A stretch of DNA of 64,000 nt from positions 620,001 to 684,000 of the forward strand of contig OY987232.1 of the NCBI GenBank assembly GCA_963920705.1, in the 5' to 3' direction. The notes under the pieces are model-generated. The model searched no databases. It was not told the origin of the DNA and saw only the letters and a list, made by a program, of their open reading frames with translations. Of the stretch, positions 53,400 to 62,650 are shown one piece after another; positions within the stretch are counted from its first letter, which is position 1, and each line of letters begins with the position of its first letter. Origin of the DNA: Odiellus spinosus. Taxonomy: Eukaryota; Arthropoda; Arachnida; Opiliones; Phalangiidae. The position numbers and the translations under genes are program-made.

Positions 53400-56170
53400 T
53401 TTGTGAATCTATACTTGGGAAATTTGTGAATCTATACTTGAGAAATTTGTGAGTCTAAACTTGGGAAATTGGTGGATCTATACTTGAGAAATTTGTGGAT
53501 CTATACTTGGGAAATTGGTGGATGTATACTTGGGAAATTTGTGAATCTATACTTGGGAAATTTGTGAATCTATACATGGTAAATTTGTGAATCTATACTT
53601 GGGAAATTTGTGAATTTATACTTGGGAAATTTGAGAATCTATACTTGGGAAATTTGTGAATCTATACTTGGGAAATTTGTGAATCTATACTTGGGAAATA
53701 TGTGAATCTATACTTGGGAACTTTGTGAATCTATACATGGTAAATTTCTGGATCAATACTTGGGAAATTGCTGGATCTATACTTGGGAAATTGGTTTATC
53801 TGTACTTGAGAAATTTGTGAATCTAAACTTGGGAAATTGGTGGATCTATACTTGAGAAATTTGTGGATCTATACTTGGGAAATTTGTGAATCTATACTTG
53901 GGAAATTTGTGAATCTATACTTGGGAAATTTGTGAATCTATACTTGAGAAATTTGTGAATCTAAACTTGGGAAATTGGTGGATCTATACTTGAGAAATTT
54001 GGGGATCTATACTTGGGAAATTGGTGGATCTATACTTGGGAAATTTGTGAATTTATACTTGGGAAATTTGAGAATCTATACTTGGGAAATTTGTGAATTT
54101 ATACTTGGGAAATTTGAGAATCTATACTTGGGAAATTTGTGAATCTATACTTGGGAAATTTGTGAATCTATACATGGTAAATTTGTGAATCTATACTTGG
54201 GAAATTTGTGAATTTATACTTGGGAAATTTGAGAATCTATACTTGGGAAATTTGTGAATCTATACTTGTGAAATTTGTGAATCTATACTTGGGAAATTTG
54301 TGAATCTATACTTGAGAAATTTGTGAGTCTAAACTTGGGAAATTGGTGGATTTATACTTGAGAAATTTGTGGATCTCTACTTGGGAAATTGGTGGATCTA
54401 TACTTGGGAAATTTGTGAATCTATACTTGGGAAATATGTGAATCTATACTTGGGAAATTTGTGAATCTATACATGGTAAATTTGTGAATCTATACTTGGG
54501 AAATTTGTGAATCTATACTTGGGAAATTTGTGAATCTAAACTTGGGAAATTGGTGGATCTATACTTGGGAAATTTGTGAATCTATACTTGGGAAATTTGT
54601 GAATCTATACTTGGGAAATTTGTGAATCTATACTTGAGAAATTTGTGAGTCTAAACTTGGGAAATTGGTGGATCTATACTTGAGACATTTGTGGATCTAT
54701 ACTTGGGAAATTGGTGGATCTATACTTGGGAAATTTGTGAATCTATACTTGGGAAATATGTGAATCTATACTTGGGAAATTTGTGAATCTATACATGGTA
54801 AATTTGTGAATCTATATTTGGGAAATTTGTGAATTTATACTTGGGAAATTTGAGAATCTATACTTGGGAAATTTGTGAATCTATACTTGTGAAATTTGTG
54901 AATCTATACTTGGGAAATATGTGAATCTATACTTGGGAACTTTGTGAATCTATACATGGTAAATTTCTGGATCAATACTTGGGAAATTGCTGGATCTATA
55001 CTTGGGAAATTGGTTTATCTGTACTTGAGAAATTTGTGAATCTAAACTTGGGAAATTGGTGGATCTATACTTGAGAAATTTGTGGATCTATACTTGGGAA
55101 ATTTGTGAATCTATACTTGGGAAATTTGTGAATCTATACTTGGAAATTTGTGAATCTATACTTGAGAAATTTGTGAATCTAAACTTGGGAAATTGGTGGA
55201 TCTATACTTGAGAAATTTGTGGATCTATACTTGGGAAATTGGTGGATCTATACTTGGGAAATTTGTGAATCTATACTTGGGAAATATGTGAATCTATACT
55301 TGGGAAATTTGTGAATCTATACATGGTAAATTTGTGAATCTATACTTGGGAAATTGGTGGATCTATACTTGAGAAATTTGTGGATCTATACTTGGGAAAT
55401 TAGTGGATCTATACTTGGGAAATTCGTGGATCTATACTTGGGAAATTTGTGAATCTATACTTGGGAAATTGATGGATCTATACTTGGGAAATTGTTGGAT
55501 CTATACCTGAGAAATTGTTGGATCTATACTAGGGAAATTTGTGAATCTATACTTGGGAAAATTGTGAATCTATACTTGGGAAATTTGTGAATCTATGCTT
55601 GGGAAATTTGTGAATCTATACTTGGGAAATTTGTGAATCTATACTTGGGAAATTTGTGAATCTATACTTGGGAAATTTGTGAATTTATACTTGAGAAATT
55701 TGTGAATCTAAACTTGGGAAATTGGTGGATCTATACTTGAGAAATTTGTGGATCTATACTTGGGAAATTGGTGGATCTATACTTGGGAAATTTGTGAATC
55801 TATACTTGGGAAATATGTGAATCTATACTTGGGAAATTTGTGAATCTATACATGGTAAATTTGTGAATCTATATTTGGGAAATTTGTGAATTTATACTTG
55901 GGAAATTTGAGAATCTATACTTGGGAAATTTGTGAATCTATACTTGGGAAATTTGTGAATCTATACTTGGGAAATATGTGAATCTATACTTGGGAACTTT
56001 GTGAATCTATACATGGTAAATTTCTGGATCAATACTTGGGAAATTGCTGGATCTATACTTGGGAAATTGGTTTATCTGTACTTGAGAAATTTGTGAATCT
56101 AAACTTGGGAAATTGGTGGATCTATACTTGAGAAATTTGTGGATCTATACTTGGGAAATTTGTGAATCTA
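53400..56170 (+). repeat. 2.8-kb duplication, left copy
   Basis: Recurs at about 59885-62650. The offset is 6506 bp at the landmark (53751 to 60257) and at the rare TTTGGGGATC (54001 to 60507). It then becomes 6483 bp from GAGACATTT (54682 to 61165) through CCTGAG (55506 to 61989), one monomer less. The shared one-base deletion monomers at 55128 and 61611 confirm common descent. Confidence 0.87.
55128..55149 (+). other. 22-bp monomer (TTGGAAATTT), copy 1 of 3
   Basis: A GTGAATC monomer with one G of GGG missing. Same form at 56185 and 61611; all three sit the same number of monomers after a type B landmark, so they are one inherited event. Confidence 0.9.
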
Positions 56171-56184
56171 TACTTGGGAAATTT

Positions 56185-56206
56185 GTGAATCTATACTTGG
56201 AAATTT
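56185..56206 (+). other. 22-bp monomer (TTGGAAATTT), copy 2 of 3
   Basis: Same deletion as 55128, one 46-monomer unit downstream. Confidence 0.9.
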
Positions 56207-56965
56207 GTGAATCTATACTTGAGAAATTTGTGAATCTAAACTTGGGAAATTGGTGGATCTATACTTGAGAAATTTGTGGATCTATACTTGGGAAATTGGT
56301 GGATCTATACTTGGGAAATTTGTGAATCTATACTTGGGAAATATGTGAATCTATACTTGGGAAATTTGTGAATCTATACATGGTAAATTTGTGAATCTAT
56401 ACTTGGGAAATTGGTGGATCTATACTTGAGAAATTTGTGGATCTATACTTGGGAAATTAGTGGATCTATACTTGGGAAATTCGTGGATCTATACTTGGGA
56501 AATTTGTGAATCTATACTTGGGAAATTGATGGATCTATACTTGGGAAATTGTTGGATCTATACCTGAGAAATTGTTGGATCTATACTAGGGAAATTTGTG
56601 AATCTATACTTGGGAAAATTGTGAATCTATACTTGGGAAATTTGTGAATCTATGCTTGGGAAATTTGTGAATCTATACTTGGGAAATTTGTGAATCTATA
56701 CTTGGGAAATTTGTGAATCTATACTTGGGAAATTTGTGAATTTATACTTGAGAAATTTGTGAATCTAAACTTGGGAAATTGGTGGATCTATACTTGAGAA
56801 ATTTGTGGATCTATACTTGGGAAATTGGTGGATCTATACTTGGGAAATTTGTGAATCTATACTTGGGAAATATGTGAATCTATACTTGGAAAATTTGTGA
56901 ATCTATACTTGGGAAATTTGTGAATCTATACTTGGGAAATTTGTGAATCTATACTTGGGAAATTT

Positions 56966-58115
56966 GTGAATCTAAACTTGGGAAATTGGTGGATCTATAC
57001 TTGGGAAATTTGTGAATCTATACTTGGGAAATTTGTGAATCTATACTTGAGAAATTTGTGAGTCTAAACTTGGGAAATTGGTGGATCTATACTTGAGAAA
57101 TTTGTGGATCTATACTTGGGAAATTGGTGGATCTATACTTGGGAAATTTGTGAATCTATACTTGGGAAATATGTGAATCTATACTTGGGGAATTTGTGAA
57201 TCTATACATGGTAAATTTGTGAATCTATACTTGGGAAATTTGTGAATTTATACTTGGGAAATTTGAGAATCTATACTTGGGAAATTTGTGAATCTATACT
57301 TGTGAAATTTGTGAATCTATACTTGGGAAATATGTGAATCTATACTTGGGAACTTTGTGAATCTATACATGGTAAATTTCTGGATCAATACTTGGGAAAT
57401 TGCTGGATCTATACTTGGGAAATTGGTTTATCTGTACTTGAGAAATTTGTGAATCTAAACTTGGGAAATTGGTGGATCTATACTTGAGAAATTTGTGGAT
57501 CTATACTTGGGAAATTTGTGAATCTATACTTGGGAAATTTGTGAATCTAAACTTGGGAAATTGGTGGATCTATACTTGGGAAATTTGTGAATCTATACTT
57601 GGGAAATTTGTGAATCTATACTTGAGAAATTTGTGAGTCTAAACTTGGGAAATTGGTGGATCTATACTTGAGAAATTTGTGGATCTATACTTGGGAAATT
57701 GGTGGATCTATACTTGGGAAATTTGTGAATCTATACTTGGGAAATATGTGAATCTATACTTGGGGAATTTGTGAATCTATACATGGTAAATTTGTGAATC
57801 TATACTTGGGAAATTTGTGAATTTATACTTGGGAAATTTGAGAATCTATACTTGGGAAATTTGTGAATCTATACTTGTGAAATTTGTGAATCTATACTTG
57901 GGAAATATGTGAATCTATACTTGGGAACTTTGTGAATCTATACATGGTAAATTTCTGGATCAATAATTGGGAAATTGCTGGATCTATACTTGGGAAATTG
58001 GTTTATCTGTACTTGAGAAATTTGTGAATCTAAACTTGGGAAATTGGTGGATCTATACTTGAGAAATTTGTGGATCTATACTTGGGAAATTTGTGAATCT
58101 ATACTTGGGAAATTT
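56966..58115 (+). repeat. 575-bp tandem duplication (25 monomers)
   Basis: Copies 56966-57540 and 57541-58115. Landmarks 57380 and 57955 and the rare CTTGGGGAATTT monomer (57186, 57761) are 575 bp apart. The second landmark has a private ATAATTGGG. A third CTTGGGGAATTT monomer lies 57 monomers further on at 59072, so this lineage was copied again. Confidence 0.88.
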
Positions 58116-59564
58116 GTGAATCTATACTTGGGAAATTTGTGAATCTATACTTGAGAAATTTGTGAATCTAAACTTGGGAAATTGGTGGATCTATACTTGA
58201 GAAATTTGTGGATCTATACTTGGGAAATTTGTGAATCTATACTTGGGAAATATGTGAATCTATACTTGGGAAATTTGTGAATCTATACATGGTAAATTTG
58301 TGAATCTATACTTGGGAAATTGGTGGATCTATACTTGAGAAATTTGTGGATCTATACTTGGGAAATTAGTGGATCTATACTTGGGAAATTTGTGAATCTA
58401 TACTTGGGAAATTGATGGATCTATACTTGGGAAATTGTTGGATCTATACTTGAGAAATTGTTGGATCTATACTAGGGAAATTTGTGAATCTATACTTGGG
58501 AAAATTGTGAATCTATACTTGGGAAATTTGTGAATCTATGCTTGGGAAATTTGTGAATCTATACTTGGGAAATTTGTGAATCTATACTTGGGAAATTTGT
58601 GAATCTATACTTGGGAAATTTGTGAATTTATACTTGAGAAATTTGTGAATCTAAACTTGGGAAATTGATGGATCTATACTTGAGAAATTTGTGGATCTAT
58701 ACTTGGGAAATTGGTGGATCTATACTTGGGAAATTTGTGAATCTATACTTGGGAAATATGTGAATCTATACTTGGGAAATTTGTGAATCTATACTTGGGA
58801 AATTTGTGAATCTATACTTGGGAAATTTGTGAATCTATACTTGGGAAATTTGTGAATCTAAACTTGGGAAATTGGTGGATCTATACTTGGGAAATTTGTG
58901 AATCTATACTTGGGAAATTTGTGAATCTATACTTGAGAAATTTGTGAGTCTAAACTTGGGAAATTGGTGGATCTATACTTGAGAAATTTGTGGATCTATA
59001 CTTGGGAAATTGGTGGATCTATACTTGGGAAATTTGTGAATCTATACTTGGGAAATATGTGAATCTATACTTGGGGAATTTGTGAATCTATACATGGTAA
59101 ATTTGTGAATCTATACTTGGGAAATTTGTGAATTTATACTTGGAAAATTTGAGAATCTATACTTGGGAAATTTGTGAATCTATACTTGTGAAATTTGTGA
59201 ATCTATACTTGGGAAATATGTGAATCTATACCTGGGAACTTTGTGAATCTATACATGGTAAATTTCTGGATCAATACTTGGGAAATTTGTGAATCTATAC
59301 TTGGGAAATTTGTGAATCTATGCTTGGGAAATTTGTGAATCTATACTTGGGAAATTTGTGAATCTATACTTGGGAAATTTGTGAATCTATACTTGGGAAA
59401 TTTGTGAATTTATACTTGAGAAATTTGTGAATCTAAACTTGGGAAATTGGTGGATCTATACTTGGGAAATTGTTGGATCTATACTTGAGAAATTGTTGGA
59501 TCCTTACTAGGGAAATTAGTGGATCTATACTTGGGAAATTTGTGAATCTATACTTGGGAAAATT

Positions 59565-59586
59565 TGAATCTATACTTGGGAAATTT
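59565..59586 (+). other. 22-bp monomer lacking its first G
   Basis: After an AAAATT monomer the expected GTGAATC reads TGAATC. It is the only example found. It lies in a stretch (59.28-59.9 kb) with several other irregular monomers, including GGATCCTTAC at 59498. Confidence 0.88.
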
Positions 59587-61610
59587 GTGAATCTATACTT
59601 GGGAAATTTGTGAATCTATACTTGAGAAATTTGTGAATCTATACTTGAGAAATTTGTGAATCTATACTTGAGAAATTTGTGAATCTAAACTTGGGAAATT
59701 GATGGATCTATACTTGAGAAATTTGTGGATCTATTCTTGGGAAATTTGTGAATCTATACTTGGGAAATATGTGAATCTATACTTGGGAAATTTGTGAATC
59801 TATACTTGGGAAATTTGTGAATCTATACATGGTAAATTTGTGAATCTATACTTGGGAAATTTGTGAATCTATACTTGGGAAATTTGAGAATCTATACTTG
59901 GGAAATTTGTGAATCTATACTTGAGAAATTTGTGAATCTAAACTTGGGAAATTGGTGGATCTATACTTGAGAAATTTGTGGATCTATACTTGGGAAATTG
60001 GTGGATCTATACTTGGGAAATTTGTGAATCTATACTTGGGAAATATGTGAATCTATACTTGGGAAATTTGTGAATCTATACATGTTAAATTTGTGAATCT
60101 ATACTTGGGAAATTTGTGAATTTATACTTGGGAAATTTGAGAATCTATACTTGGGAAATTTGTGAATCTATACTTGGGAAATTTGTGAATCTATACTTGG
60201 GAAATATGTGAATCTATACTTGGGAACTTTGTGAATCTATACATGGTAAATTTCTGGATCAATACTTGGGAAATTGCTGGATCTATACTTGGGAAATTGG
60301 TTTATCTGTACTTGAGAAATTTGTGAATCTAAACTTGGGAAATTGGTGGATCTATACTTGAGAAATTTGTGGATCTATACTTGGGAAATTTGTGAATCTA
60401 TACTTGGGAAATTTGTGAATCTATACTTGGGAAATTTGTGAATCTATACTTGAGAAATTTGTGAATCTAAACTTGGGAAATTGGTGGATCTATACTTGAG
60501 AAATTTGGGGATCTATACTTGGGAAATTGGTGGATCTATACTTGGGAAATTTGTGAATTTATACTTGGGAAATTTGAGAATCTATACTTGGGAAATTTGT
60601 GAATTTATACTTGGGAAATTTGAGAATCTATACTTGGGAAATTTGTGAATCTATACTTGGGAAATTTGTGAATCTATACATGGTAAATTTGTGAATCTAT
60701 ACTTGGGAAATTTGTGAATTTATACTTGGGAAATTTGAGAATCTATACTTGGGAAATTTGTGAATCTATACTTGTGAAATTTGTGAATCTATACTTGGGA
60801 AATTTGTGAATCTATACTTGAGAAATTTGTGAGTCTAAACTTGGGAAATTGGTGGATTTATACTTGAGAAATTTGTGGATCTCTACTTGGGAAATTGGTG
60901 GATCTATACTTGGGAAATTTGTGAATCTATACTTGGGAAATATGTGAATCTATACTTGGGAAATTTGTGAATCTATACATGGTAAATTTGTGAATCTATA
61001 CTTGGGAAATTTGTGAATCTATACTTGGGAAATTTGTGAATCTAAACTTGGGAAATTGGTGGATCTATACTTGGGAAATTTGTGAATCTATACTTGGGAA
61101 ATTTGTGAATCTATACTTGAGAAATTTGTGAGTCTAAACTTGGGAAATTGGTGGATCTATACTTGAGACATTTGTGGATCTATACTTGGGAAATTGGTGG
61201 ATCTATACTTGGGAAATTTGTGAATCTATACTTGGGAAATATGTGAATCTATACTTGGAAAATTTGTGAATCTATACATGGTAAATTTGTGAATCTATAT
61301 TTGGGAAATTTGTGAATTTATACTTGGGAAATTTGAGAATCTATACTTGGGAAATTTGTGAATCTATACTTGTGAAATTTGTGAATCTATACTTGGGAAA
61401 TATGTGAATCTATACTTGGGAACTTTGTGAATCTATACATGGTAAATTTCTGGATCAATACTTGGGAAATTGCTGGATCTATACTTGGGAAATTGGTTTA
61501 TCTGTACTTGAGAAATTTGTGAATCTAAACTTGGGAAATTGGTGGATCTATACTTGAGAAATTTGTGGATCTATACTTGGGAAATTTGTGAATCTATACT
61601 TGGGAAATTT

Positions 61611-61632
61611 GTGAATCTATACTTGGAAATTT
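61611..61632 (+). other. 22-bp monomer (TTGGAAATTT), copy 3 of 3
   Basis: Same deletion as 55128 at the 6483-bp offset of the 2.8-kb duplication. Confidence 0.9.
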
Positions 61633-62391
61633 GTGAATCTATACTTGAGAAATTTGTGAATCTAAACTTGGGAAATTGGTGGATCTATACTTGAGAAATT
61701 TGTGGATCTATACTTGGGAAATTGGTGGATCTATACTTGGGAAATTTGTGAATCTATACTTGGGAAATATGTGAATCTATACTTGGGAAATTTGTGAATC
61801 TATACATGGTAAATTTGTGAATCTATACTTGGGAAATTGGTGGATCTATACTTGAGAAATTTGTGGATCTATACTTGGGAAATTAGTGGATCTATACTTG
61901 GGAAATTCGTGGATCTATACTTGGGAAATTTGTGAATCTATACTTGGGAAATTGATGGATCTATACTTGGGAAATTGTTGGATCTATACCTGAGAAATTG
62001 TTGGATCTATACTAGGGAAATTTGTGAATCTATACTTGGGAAAATTGTGAATCTATACTTGGGAAATTTGTGAATCTATGCTTGGGAAATTTGTGAATCT
62101 ATACTTGGGAAATTTGTGAATCTATACTTGGGAAATTTGTGAATCTATACTTGGGAAATTTGTGAATTTATACTTGAGAAATTTGTGAATCTAAACTTGG
62201 GAAATTGGTGGATCTATACTTGAGAAATTTGTGGATCTATACTTGGGAAATTGGTGGATCTATACTTGGGAAATTTGTGAATCTATACTTGGGAAATATG
62301 TGAATCTATACTTGGGAAATTTGTGAATCTATACATGGTAAATTTGTGAATCTATATTTGGGAAATTTGTGAATTTATACTTGGGAAATTT

Positions 62392-62413
62392 GAGAATCTA
62401 TACTTGGGAATTT
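62392..62413 (+). other. 22-bp monomer, one A lost (GGGAATTT)
   Basis: A GAGAATC monomer with AA in place of AAA before TTT. It is absent from the partner region near 55910, so it arose after that duplication. Confidence 0.88.
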
Positions 62414-62650
62414 GTGAATCTATACTTGTGAAATTTGTGAATCTATACTTGGGAAATATGTGAATCTATACTTGGGAACTTTGTGAATCTATACATGGTA
62501 AATTTCTGGATCAATACTTGGGAAATTGCTGGATCTATACTTGGGAAATTGGTTTATCTGTACTTGAGAAATTTGTGAATCTAAACTTGGGAAATTGGTG
62601 GATCTATACTTGAGAAATTTGTGGATCTATACTTGGGAAATTTGTGAATC

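Larger units (their letters stand above)
54687..56888 (+). repeat. 46-monomer tandem pair (period 1057-1058 bp)
   Basis: Two copies joined near 55744. Landmarks 54967 and 56024, TATTTGGG at 54815 and 55872, and the rare CCTGAG monomer at 55506 and 56563 are each 1057 bp apart. That is 46 monomers less the base deleted in the 22-bp monomer at 55128. The right copy carries its own copy of this deletion at 56185. Confidence 0.87.
52966..62650 (+). repeat. Dense type B domain, 25-59-monomer spacing
   Basis: Twelve type B landmarks at 52966, 53748, 54967, 56024, 57380, 57955, 59266, 60254, 61450 and 62506 and their neighbours are close together compared with the rest of the array; the ten listed are those I place exactly. 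Intervals are 34, 53, 46, 59, 25, 57, 43, 52 and 46 monomers. GAATTTATAC followed by GAGAATC is frequent here. Five of the 13 length-variant monomers are in this domain. No GGATCC monomer of the usual GGATCCATAC form occurs; one variant (GGATCCTTAC) is at 59498. Confidence 0.82.
59885..62650 (+). repeat. 2.8-kb duplication, right copy
   Basis: Right partner of 53400-56170. Private changes are a CATGTTAAATTT monomer near 60080 and the one-base deletion at 62392. The match ends near 62660, where the right-end domain starts. Confidence 0.87.
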
